From Actinomycetes bacterium (lineage in GTDB: Bacteria; Actinomycetota; CALGFH01): DNA of 6,904 bases. A program made the translations under genes and the position numbers. Below are positions 1-5,616 of this stretch, in pieces (position 1 is the first letter of the stretch; each line of letters starts with the position of its first letter). The stretch covers positions 1 through 6,904 of the forward strand of contig JASLIH010000623.1 in the NCBI GenBank assembly GCA_030152105.1, in the 5' to 3' direction. A model generated the notes under the pieces. It was not told where the DNA came from and made no database searches. It saw only the letters and a list, made by a program, of their open reading frames with translations.

Positions 1-320
1 ATGGTGAAGAACATGATCGGCTTGGCCCCGGGGGTGACCACCACCCGGTCGGGGCTGGTGTGCAGCCGGCCCGTCCGTTCCAGGAACGCGGCCACGGCCG
101 CCCGCAGCTCCGGCGTCCCGGGGGCCGGCACGTAGTGGGTCAGGCCTCTGGCCAGCGCCTCCTGGCCGGCGGCGACGATATGGGACGGGGTGGCGGCGTC
201 GGGCTCGCCGATCTCCAGGTGGACGACGTCCACCCCGGCGGCCTCAAGCGCCCGGGCCTTGGCCAGCACCTCGAACGCGGACTCGGTCCCGAGCCTTCCC
301 ATGCGGTCGGCGAGCTTCAT
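1..320 (-). CDS. Class I/II PLP-dependent aminotransferase, N-terminal part (AspC-like)
   Basis: This is the first 106 residues of a fold-type I aminotransferase; the gene continues past the left edge. Such enzymes move an amino group between an amino acid and a 2-oxo acid using pyridoxal phosphate in the cytoplasm. Visible family marks are the IGEPD segment (residues 37-41), which in this family lies in the substrate-binding N-terminal arm, the THY..APGTPELR block (61-73), and VTPGAKP (95-101), where the cofactor-phosphate-binding region begins. The Schiff-base lysine lies outside the window, so substrate cannot be decided; aspartate aminotransferase-like is the closest label. The ATG at 320 is chosen because an in-frame TAG lies three codons upstream. 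It has no strong Shine-Dalgarno site. It follows the response-regulator gene by 34 nt on the same strand and may be the last member of that transcript or have its own start. The intact first 106 codons show no frameshift. Confidence 0.9.
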   Translation of the reverse strand, partial: MKLADRMGRLGTESAFEVLAKARALEAAGVDVVHLEIGEPDAATPSHIVAAGQEALARGLTHYVPAPGTPELRAAVAAFLERTGRLHTSPDRVVVTPGAKPIMFFT

Positions 321-354
321 GACCGCCTACGGTAGTCGAATGACCATCCGGTGC

Positions 355-732
355 TCAGTCGGCGCCAGACCGGTTGTGGCGGACCCGCTCGACCATGTTG
401 AGCAGGGCCAGGGGGGAGAACGGCTTGGTGAAGTAGTCGTCGGCCCCGGCGGCCAGGCCCTGGTCGCGGTCACGCTCCTGGGCCTGGGCGGTCAGCATCA
501 CGACCACGATGTCGCTGGTGTCGGGGTCGGCCTTGAGCTGGCGGCAGACCTCCAGGCCGTCCAGCCTCGGCATCATGATGTCGAGCAGGACCAGCCGGGG
601 GGCCTCGCCCCTGGCCACCTCGAGGGCCTCGACCCCGTCGGCCGCCTCCAGGATCTCGTAGTCGTCGCCCTCAAGGGTGACGTGGACCAGGGCCCGCACG
701 GCCGGTTCGTCGTCCGCGATCAGCAGCTTCAT
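355..732 (-). CDS. Stand-alone receiver-domain response regulator (CheY/PleD-receiver-like)
   Basis: A 125-residue protein consisting of one receiver domain and nothing else. It should accept phosphate from a histidine kinase and signal by protein contact, not by binding DNA. All receiver landmarks are present: the acidic pair D7-D8, the phospho-acceptor D51 in the LLLDIMMP segment, switch threonine T81, and K103 in the YFTKPF segment. After K103 there are only about 22 residues, which complete the last helix; no effector domain follows. The ATG at 732 overlaps the TGA of the upstream kinase gene (ATGA, 4 nt shared), a sign of translational coupling, and a GGGAG site sits 6 nt upstream. The adjacent kinase has no receiver of its own, so this is its likely partner. 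Its output is unknown; the HD-GYP protein encoded two genes upstream is a candidate target (inference). Family call is firm; partnership is probable. Confidence 0.95.
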   Translation of the reverse strand: MKLLIADDEPAVRALVHVTLEGDDYEILEAADGVEALEVARGEAPRLVLLDIMMPRLDGLEVCRQLKADPDTSDIVVVMLTAQAQERDRDQGLAAGADDYFTKPFSPLALLNMVERVRHNRSGAD

Positions 733-3032
733 CGGCCGCTCCCGGCAAGCTCGTCGGAGGTGGTGGGCAGGGTGAAGCGGAACACCGAGCCGACACCCGG
801 CCAGGACTCGGCCCAGAGCCGGCCGCCGTGCATCTCGACCAGCCGCTTGGTGATGTAGAGGCCGAGGCCGGTGCCGCCGGTGCGGCGGACCTCCTCGCGG
901 TCCACCCGGTAGAACTTCTCGAACAACTGCCCCATGTCGCGTGGGCTCATCCCGATTCCCTGGTCCCGAACGCTCACCTGCACCGTGTCGCCATCCTGGT
1001 CGACGGTGACGAGGACCTCGCCGCCCCCGGGGGAGTATTTGATCGCATTCCCGACCAGGTTGGTCAATATCTGCTCGACCTTGTCGGGGTCGCCCCAGAC
1101 GACCGGCAGGCTCCCCGGGAGCTTGGTCCGCAAGGTGTGCTTGGCGGCCATCGCCCGGAACGGCGAGAGGATCCGCTCCACCACCGAGGCCAGGTCGAGC
1201 GGCCGCGGGTCGAGGACCAGGCGGCCCGACTCCATCCGGGACACGCTCAGCAGGTCGTCGATCAGGCGGGCCAGGCGGCGGGAGGCGTCAAGGATCTCGA
1301 CCGCCGAGGAGCGCTGGCGCTCCACCGGCATGTCCCGCAGCACCAGCAGCTCGGCGAACCCGTGGATCAGGGTCAGCGGGGTCCGCAGCTCGTGGGAGAC
1401 GGTCGAGATCAGGGCCGACTTGACCTCGTCGATCTCCCGCTCCCGGGACACGTCGCGGATCACGTCGACCCCGCCGACGACCCGGCCTCTGGCGTCGAAG
1501 ATGGGGGCCGAGGAGACCGCCACCGGGACCCTGCGGCCGGAGCGGCTGACCAGGTCGGCCGGGCCGCCGACCTGGTCGGTGGCGATCGGCAGGACCTCGG
1601 CGTAGGGGCGGCCCCTGGCGTCGGTCTCGGTCCAGCCGGTGAGCGCCTCAAGGGCCCGGTTCATGGCCGTGACCCGCCCGAACGGGTCGGTCAGGAGCAC
1701 CCCGTCGGCGATCGCGTAGAACACCGCCCTGGCCTCGCCGGCCGCCCGCTCCGCCTCCTCCAGCCGCAGGGCCGCCTCCAGCGCGCCCGCGATCTGGTTG
1801 CCGGCCAGCCCGAGCAGTGCCTCCTGCTCGCGGTCGAGCTGGTGCCGTTCGGTCCAGCACAGGGCGAGCAGACCCAGGAAGCGGCCCCGGGACAGCAGCG
1901 GGACCAGGGCCAGGGACCGCACCCCCATCTTCCCCACCAGCTCATGCAGGGCGGTGGTGGCGGCCACCTCGTCCAGGTCGGCCAGGCCGACAACCTGGCC
2001 GGCGCGCAGGCTGCCCACGGGCAGGACGTGGCGGATCTCGGCGTCGGCCTTGACGATGTCGTCGGCCACCCCGCTGTCGGGGAAGCCGGCCAGGGCCCGC
2101 AGGACCAGGTCGCCGCCCGGGCGGGCGGCCCCGAGGATGGCCCTGGTCGCCCCCACCTCGGGCTGGAGGCCGGCCAGGGCCACCTCGGTCAGCCGCTGGA
2201 GGCTGGTCGCCCCGACGACCTGGGCCGACAGGTGGCGCAGGCGCTCAAGGGCCTCCATGCGGCCGGCCAGGCGCCGCCGCATGGTCTCCAGGTCGCTGGC
2301 CACCGCCCCCAGCTCGTTGTCGACGCTGAGGGTGACCGGGGTCTCAAGGTCGCCGCCGGCCAGCCGGCCCGAGGCCGAGCGCAGGGCGTCGGCCGGGGCC
2401 CCGACGGCCCGGCGCAGCCACACCGCCAGCAGTACCAGCGCGGCCAGCATCATCAGGGCGGTCCGCACGGCCAGGGCCTGGGCGGTGGCATAGGTCCGGT
2501 CCTGGTTGCGGGCGTAGCTGTACTGGGACCGGGCGAGCTGGTCCTCGAGCTTCGCCTGGAGAGCCCAGAGCTGCCGGAAGTGCTTGTCGGCGTTGCCGCG
2601 GCTGGCGACCAGGGCGGCCGCCGCGGCCCCGCGCCTCCTCGCCTTCAGCTCGGTCTGCCCGGTCCGGACCCAGGCCCGGTACTCGGCCGCCACATCCGAG
2701 ACCAGCGGCGGCAGGCTCCGCCAGCGCTCGCTCAGGGCGGAGACCCGCTTGAAGCCCTCGACGGCCCGGACCTCGGCCCGGGCCCTGGCGTCCCGCGACG
2801 CCCGGTCGCCGGTGAGCAGGTAGGCGCGCCGGCTCGTCTCCATGGCCACGAACTCGCGGCTGAGCCCGGTGGCGGCCCGCCGCAGCTCGTCGACCCGGTC
2901 GACGCTGGACTGGATGGAGGCGCTGGACCGGGCCGCGTCCCGGGCGCCGAGGAAGATGGCCGCCCCCCAGGCGAGCACGAGCATGCCGAGCAGAGCGAGC
3001 AGGACGGTGAGCTGCACCCGCAGGCGCCGCAT
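729..3032 (-). CDS. Membrane sensor histidine kinase, CHASE3-HAMP-GAF-PAS-HisKA-HATPase
   Basis: A 767-residue sensor kinase expected in the cytoplasmic membrane. Order: membrane helix about 8-28; extracytoplasmic region about 30-190 with a CHASE3-like signature (SRRAYLLTGD at 67-76); second helix about 192-208; HAMP about 209-262; GAF-like domain about 265-425; PAS about 432-530; HisKA with phospho-acceptor H547 in SHELRTP; HATPase to the end with N-box NLVGNAIKYS (658-667), G1 box DQGIGM (690-695), F-box FEKFY (704-708) and G2 box TGGTGLGL (718-725). Every catalytic box is intact. The ATG at 3032 is chosen because it begins two bases after the HD-GYP stop and leads directly into a basic residue run and the first membrane helix. 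A 121-residue upstream extension would overlap the HD-GYP gene in another frame and is Arg/Pro/Gly-rich low-complexity sequence. Ligand is unknown; CHASE3 domains sense undefined extracellular cues. It ends in an ATGA overlap with the receiver gene, its probable phosphorylation target. Confidence 0.95.
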   Translation of the reverse strand: MRRLRVQLTVLLALLGMLVLAWGAAIFLGARDAARSSASIQSSVDRVDELRRAATGLSREFVAMETSRRAYLLTGDRASRDARARAEVRAVEGFKRVSALSERWRSLPPLVSDVAAEYRAWVRTGQTELKARRRGAAAAALVASRGNADKHFRQLWALQAKLEDQLARSQYSYARNQDRTYATAQALAVRTALMMLAALVLLAVWLRRAVGAPADALRSASGRLAGGDLETPVTLSVDNELGAVASDLETMRRRLAGRMEALERLRHLSAQVVGATSLQRLTEVALAGLQPEVGATRAILGAARPGGDLVLRALAGFPDSGVADDIVKADAEIRHVLPVGSLRAGQVVGLADLDEVAATTALHELVGKMGVRSLALVPLLSRGRFLGLLALCWTERHQLDREQEALLGLAGNQIAGALEAALRLEEAERAAGEARAVFYAIADGVLLTDPFGRVTAMNRALEALTGWTETDARGRPYAEVLPIATDQVGGPADLVSRSGRRVPVAVSSAPIFDARGRVVGGVDVIRDVSREREIDEVKSALISTVSHELRTPLTLIHGFAELLVLRDMPVERQRSSAVEILDASRRLARLIDDLLSVSRMESGRLVLDPRPLDLASVVERILSPFRAMAAKHTLRTKLPGSLPVVWGDPDKVEQILTNLVGNAIKYSPGGGEVLVTVDQDGDTVQVSVRDQGIGMSPRDMGQLFEKFYRVDREEVRRTGGTGLGLYITKRLVEMHGGRLWAESWPGVGSVFRFTLPTTSDELAGSGR
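739..743 (-). promoter_or_regulatory. Shine-Dalgarno site for the receiver gene
   Basis: On the minus strand GGGAG lies 6 nt before the ATG at 732, inside the end of the kinase gene. It supports this start and shows the receiver can be initiated directly as well as by coupling through the ATGA overlap. Confidence 0.6.
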
Positions 3033-3034
3033 CC

Positions 3035-4225
3035 CTACCGCCCGCGGTTCGCGGTCGCCTGGATCGCCGCCAGCCGTCCCCGGTCGACCAGGTGGATGGC
3101 GTCGACGGCGTCCGGGGCGAACTGGGTGCCGGAGGCCTCGCGCAGCCGGTGGAGGGCTTCGTGGAGGCTGGCCGCGACCCGGTAGGGCCGGTCGGTGGTG
3201 ATGGCGTCGAAGGCGTCGACGGCCGCGAACACCCTGGCGGCCAGGGGGATCTGCTCGCCCTTGAGGCCCTCGGGGTAGCCGGCCCCGTCCCAGCGCTCGT
3301 GGTGGGAGTAGACGACCGCCCTGACCACGTCCATGTGCGGCACCCCTTCGAGGATGCGCAGGCCGATGGCCGGGTGCTCGCGCATCAGGGCCCACTCCTC
3401 GTCGGTCAGGGGCCCGGCCTTGTTGAGGACAGCGTCAGGCACGCCGATCTTGCCCAGGTCGTGCAGCAGGAAGGCGTACTCGAGGCCGGGGGTCGCGGCC
3501 AGGTGCCCGCCGAGGGCCCGGCAGGCCTCGGTCCCGTAGGCCGTCACCCGGGCCAGGTGGCCGCCGGTGTAGGCGTCCTTGGCCTCGACGGCGCTGGCCA
3601 GGGCCCGGACGGTCGCCGTGTAGGCCAGCTCGACCGCGTCGAGGGCCTGGCGCAGCTCCTCGGCCCGCCGCCGCTCGGCCGAGAAGGTGGTCCGCAGGTC
3701 GTCGGCGTACCGCAGGAGCTGGGAGTGGGCGGCGTCGGCCTGCTCCAGCTTGCGCGACCACAGCCGCAGGAAGCGCAGCCGGTCCACGGCCACCGCCGAC
3801 CCGGTGGCCAGCAGCTCCACCGCGGCCAGGTCGTCGCCGGTGAACGGCCCGGCGGCCCGCCGCAGGGCGAGCACCCCGACAGCCCGGCCCTCGACCACCA
3901 TCGCGCACCAGGCCTCGGCGTCGCCGGGGCCGGCGACCAGGGGCCGGCTGACGGGCTCCCCGCCGGCTGGGGCCACGGCGTCGGCGGCCAGGGTGCGGTC
4001 GCCTCGCCGGGCCCCCAGCCGTCCGCCGGGCCCGGGCACGCCCCAGGACGGCCCGGGCACGAAGCCGTCCTCCGCGAGCAGGACCACACCCTCGGCCGCC
4101 TCGGTGGCCAGGCAGGCGCGCTCCAGCAGGGCGGCGCCGGCCGTGGCCAGGTCCTCGCCGCCCGCCAGGACCCGGAACGGGGCCAGCAGCTCCTCGCCGA
4201 CGCGAGGTCGCTGCGCTCGGGCCAC
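3035..4225 (-). CDS. GAF-HD-GYP protein, probable cyclic-di-GMP phosphodiesterase
   Basis: A 396-residue soluble protein. Residues about 12-150 form a GAF-like sensory domain (weakly conserved, called from pattern and position), about 155-200 is a charged helical linker likely to form a coiled coil, and about 203-375 is an HD-GYP domain. The metal and substrate motifs are complete: HDLGK (255-259), EH at 283-284, HHE (308-310) followed by DGAGYP (313-318), and the downstream D337..D340 segment. HD-GYP enzymes hydrolyse cyclic-di-GMP to pGpG or GMP, so an active enzyme is expected. There is no receiver domain, unlike RpfG-type proteins, so control would come through the GAF domain or a separate partner. 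The GTG start at 4225 is supported by GAGGAG five bases upstream. The stop (TAG) is only 2 nt before the kinase start, so the two are translated from one message. The 50-nt gap to upp upstream leaves room for a separate promoter. Some HD-GYP proteins have other cyclic dinucleotide substrates. Confidence 0.93.
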   Translation of the reverse strand: MARAQRPRVGEELLAPFRVLAGGEDLATAGAALLERACLATEAAEGVVLLAEDGFVPGPSWGVPGPGGRLGARRGDRTLAADAVAPAGGEPVSRPLVAGPGDAEAWCAMVVEGRAVGVLALRRAAGPFTGDDLAAVELLATGSAVAVDRLRFLRLWSRKLEQADAAHSQLLRYADDLRTTFSAERRRAEELRQALDAVELAYTATVRALASAVEAKDAYTGGHLARVTAYGTEACRALGGHLAATPGLEYAFLLHDLGKIGVPDAVLNKAGPLTDEEWALMREHPAIGLRILEGVPHMDVVRAVVYSHHERWDGAGYPEGLKGEQIPLAARVFAAVDAFDAITTDRPYRVAASLHEALHRLREASGTQFAPDAVDAIHLVDRGRLAAIQATANRGR

Positions 4226-4230
4226 GTGCT

Positions 4231-4236
4231 CTCCTC
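4231..4236 (-). promoter_or_regulatory. Shine-Dalgarno site deciding the GTG start of the HD-GYP gene
   Basis: GAGGAG on the minus strand, five bases before the GTG at 4225. There is no ATG nearby in frame, so this site is the main reason for the chosen start. Confidence 0.75.
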
Positions 4237-4264
4237 GTCTTGTTCGTCAGGTTCGAGAAATTGA

Positions 4265-4270
4265 ATCGTA
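4265..4270 (-). promoter_or_regulatory. Possible -10 element ahead of the HD-GYP gene
   Basis: The 50-nt gap between upp and the HD-GYP gene is clearly more AT-rich than its surroundings. On the minus strand it contains TACGAT, fitting TANNNT, about 40 nt before the GTG start. No convincing -35 hexamer lies 16-18 nt further upstream, so this is a weak candidate. If real, the signalling genes could be expressed separately from upp. Confidence 0.25.
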
Positions 4271-4275
4271 CTCGA

Positions 4276-4893
4276 TCAGGTCCCGAACAGGCGGTCCCCG
4301 AAATCGCCCAGCCCGGGCACGATGTAGGCCTGGTCATTGAGCCGCTCGTCGACCGCGGCGGTGACCACGTCCAGCGACGGATGCTCCTCGGTGAGCCGCC
4401 GGATGCCCTCGGGCGCGGCCACCACCGACAGCAGGGTGACCTTGGCCGGCCCGGCCGCGTACAGGCTGGCGCAGGCCGCCGCCGCCGACCCGCCGGTGGC
4501 CAGCATGGGGTCGAGCAGGAGCACGTAGCTGCCCCCGATGTCGGGCAGCTTGCTGTAGTAGGTCGACGGCTGGAAGGTGGCGTGGTCGCGCTCCAGCCCC
4601 AGGTAGCCGACCGCCACCTCGGGGAACAGCTCGGTCACGGCCTCCAGCATGCCCAGCCCGGCCCGCAGGATCGGCACCGCCACCAGGGGCGCGGCAAAGG
4701 CGATGCCCTCGGCCGGGGCCAGCGGGGTCGTCACCGTGCGCGAGGCCGTCGGGATCCCCCGGGTCGCCTCGACGGCCAGCACCAGCGACAGCCGCTTGGT
4801 CAGCAGCCGGAACAGTGGCGGCGGGGTCGAGGCGTCCCGCAGGGCGGTCAGCATCGTCCCGGCCAGGGGGTGGTCGACGACGGTCAGGGCCAC
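4276..4893 (-). CDS. upp: Uracil phosphoribosyltransferase
   Basis: Cytosolic pyrimidine-salvage enzyme that joins uracil to PRPP, giving UMP and pyrophosphate. The 205-residue product matches the usual length of about 208. Visible motifs are PILRAGLGM (74-82), the PRPP-binding loop DPMLATGGSA (128-137), and the C-terminal uracil-binding segment YIVPGLGDFGDR (190-201); the LFGT C-terminus resembles the usual family ending. The GTG at 4893 is selected because a strong AGGAGG lies 7 nt upstream; the longer open frame to 5310 runs through the neighbouring DUF218 gene and is not family-like. The gene starts 14 nt after the DUF218 stop codon, so the two are likely one transcript. Its closeness to a nucleoside-type ABC importer on the opposite strand fits a salvage role. 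No sequence anomalies are seen. Confidence 0.97.
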   Translation of the reverse strand: MALTVVDHPLAGTMLTALRDASTPPPLFRLLTKRLSLVLAVEATRGIPTASRTVTTPLAPAEGIAFAAPLVAVPILRAGLGMLEAVTELFPEVAVGYLGLERDHATFQPSTYYSKLPDIGGSYVLLLDPMLATGGSAAAACASLYAAGPAKVTLLSVVAAPEGIRRLTEEHPSLDVVTAAVDERLNDQAYIVPGLGDFGDRLFGT

Positions 4894-4900
4894 GGGGGTG

Positions 4901-4909
4901 CCTCCTCCT
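4901..4909 (-). promoter_or_regulatory. Strong Shine-Dalgarno site of upp, overlapping the upstream stop codon
   Basis: The minus strand reads AGGAGGAGG, ending 7 nt before the upp GTG. The TAG stop of the DUF218 gene (4910-4908) shares its last two bases with this site, so a ribosome finishing the first gene sits on the ribosome-binding site of the second. Confidence 0.85.
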
Positions 4910-5501
4910 ACTTGCCGGCGCCCGAGAGCAGGTAGCCGGCGATGGCCAGGTCCTCGCGGATCACCAGCTCGGTGAGCTTGAGCCGGCTGGCCGAGAGCGG
5001 GCTGGTCCGGGTGGGCGACGGATAGGCGTCCATGCCGAGGTCGGCGGCTTGGCGCACCGCCCGGAACATGTGGAAGGGGTCGGAGACGACCACGATGCGG
5101 TGCCGGCCGCCTGGGTTGCGGCGCTCGAGGGCCCGCTTGGCCCCGGCCAGGTTCTGGTAGGTGGTGCGGCTGCGCTCCTCGGTGAGGACGGCACCCCCGG
5201 GCACACCGCGCTGCAGGGCCCAGCGGGCGCCCGACCCGCCCTCGGTGAAGCGGTCGCCGGGCTCCTTGCCCCCGGTGAACACCACCAGCGGGGCCACCTG
5301 GTCGCGCCACAGCTCGACGGCGTGCTCCAGGCGGGCCTCATAGATGGCCGACGGCCGGCCGTCGTACTGGGCCGCCCCCAGGACCACGATGGCCTCGACC
5401 CGGGGCCGCTCGTCCTTGCCCATCCACCTGGCCACCAGGGTGGTGGTGACGGCGAAGTAGGCGAGCACGAGCACAAGGAGGCCAACCAGGACGCGGCGCA
5501 T
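4908..5501 (-). CDS. DUF218 / YdcF-ElyC-SanA-like membrane-anchored protein
   Basis: A 197-residue protein with one N-terminal membrane helix (about 4-24) preceded by two arginines, then a DUF218 domain. Signatures are VVLGAAQYDGRPS (39-51), with the VLG and the polar pocket residues typical of the family; FTGG (75-78); ERSRTTYQN (109-117), matching the usual E-x-x-S-x-x-T-x-x-N pattern; and VVVSDPFHMFRA (137-148), corresponding to the family segment usually seen as S-x-x-H-M-x-R. The domain is probably outside the membrane or membrane-facing. E. coli relatives affect envelope integrity (ElyC, SanA) or bind S-adenosylmethionine in vitro (YdcF), but the reaction is not established for most members, so no function is assigned. 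The ATG at 5501 is forced by an in-frame TAG four codons upstream. No Shine-Dalgarno site precedes it; a -10-like TAGAAT six bases before the ATG suggests a leaderless message. It heads the leftward series and is followed by upp after 14 nt. Confidence 0.9.
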   Translation of the reverse strand: MRRVLVGLLVLVLAYFAVTTTLVARWMGKDERPRVEAIVVLGAAQYDGRPSAIYEARLEHAVELWRDQVAPLVVFTGGKEPGDRFTEGGSGARWALQRGVPGGAVLTEERSRTTYQNLAGAKRALERRNPGGRHRIVVVSDPFHMFRAVRQAADLGMDAYPSPTRTSPLSASRLKLTELVIREDLAIAGYLLSGAGK

Positions 5502-5507
5502 GGGCGG

Positions 5508-5513
5508 ATTCTA
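5508..5513 (-). promoter_or_regulatory. Candidate -10 element for a leaderless DUF218 transcript
   Basis: The minus strand reads TAGAAT (5 of 6 matches to TATAAT) with six bases before the ATG at 5501, placing the expected transcription start at or next to the start codon. The absence of any purine-rich ribosome site fits a leaderless message, a common arrangement in actinobacteria. The -35 region (about AAGGGG at a 17-nt spacing) is poor. The TAG here also closes the upstream reading frame. Confidence 0.5.
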
Positions 5514-5554
5514 CGCAGCCTCCGGCCGAGCCCCTTCACCGGCCCACGGGATGG

Positions 5555-5560
5555 TTAAAT
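5555..5560 (+). promoter_or_regulatory. Candidate -10 element for the BMP importer genes
   Basis: TTAAAT (4 of 6 matches to TATAAT) is part of the only AT-rich patch, GGTTAAATAC, in the 115-bp divergent region. A start near 5567 would give a leader of about 50 nt ending in a good ribosome-binding site. A weak -35 candidate (CTTCAC, 5534-5539) sits 15 nt upstream. Confidence 0.4.
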
Positions 5561-5567
5561 ACGGCGA

Positions 5568-5582
5568 GCCAGCGGCGCTGGC
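5568..5582. repeat. Perfect 7-bp-arm palindrome, operator-like, upstream of the BMP gene
   Basis: GCCAGCG-G-CGCTGGC is a perfect inverted repeat with a single central base. It begins about 8 bp downstream of the candidate -10 element, so it would cover the expected transcription start. That position suits a repressor operator. As RNA it would form a 6-bp stem with a 3-nt loop at the 5' end of the leader. In such G+C-rich DNA a chance palindrome of this size is possible. Confidence 0.4.
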
Positions 5583-5602
5583 GGGTGGGAGCCCGGAATC
5601 CG

Positions 5603-5609
5603 AGAGGAG
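5603..5609 (+). promoter_or_regulatory. Shine-Dalgarno site deciding the BMP lipoprotein start
   Basis: AGAGGAG ends 7 nt before the ATG at 5617, which begins a textbook lipoprotein signal peptide. It excludes the in-frame ATG at 5500, which lies across the divergent gene's start codon. Confidence 0.8.
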
Positions 5610-5616
5610 CAAGTGC

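Noticed and set aside
190..858. A 222-codon plus-strand open frame
   Set aside because: It is a mirror of the receiver gene in codon register; the minus-strand receiver motifs are unambiguous.
828..3185. A 785-codon plus-strand open frame as a gene
   Set aside because: It is an in-register antisense mirror of the kinase, has a low-complexity Gly/Pro/Gln/Asp/Arg composition with no recognisable domain, and lies opposite a gene with every catalytic motif intact.
729..3395. An 888-codon version of the kinase with a 121-residue N-terminal extension
   Set aside because: The extension overlaps the HD-GYP gene in a different frame, is Arg/Pro/Gly-rich without domain features, and would bury the first membrane helix. 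The ATG at 3032 directly follows the HD-GYP stop.
3092..4264. A 390-codon plus-strand open frame as a gene
   Set aside because: It is an in-register antisense mirror of the HD-GYP gene with repetitive Gly/Gln/Pro composition and no domain.
4276..5310. A 344-codon version of uracil phosphoribosyltransferase
   Set aside because: The extra 139 residues read through the DUF218 gene in another frame and are Arg/Gly/Pro-rich. The GTG at 4893 has a strong ribosome site and gives the normal family length.
5582..5595. CGGG-loop-CCCG hairpin as a terminator or attenuator
   Set aside because: The stem is only four base pairs, there is no following T run, and the gene start lies just downstream.
5500..5616. 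A 39-residue N-terminal extension of the BMP lipoprotein
   Set aside because: It would displace the signal peptide from the N-terminus, lies across the divergent promoter region, and has no ribosome site; the ATG at 5617 has one.
5567..5616. A riboswitch in the BMP leader
   Set aside because: The likely leader is only about 50 nt, too short for a known purine or other aptamer plus expression platform, and the only structure seen is a short hairpin from the palindrome.
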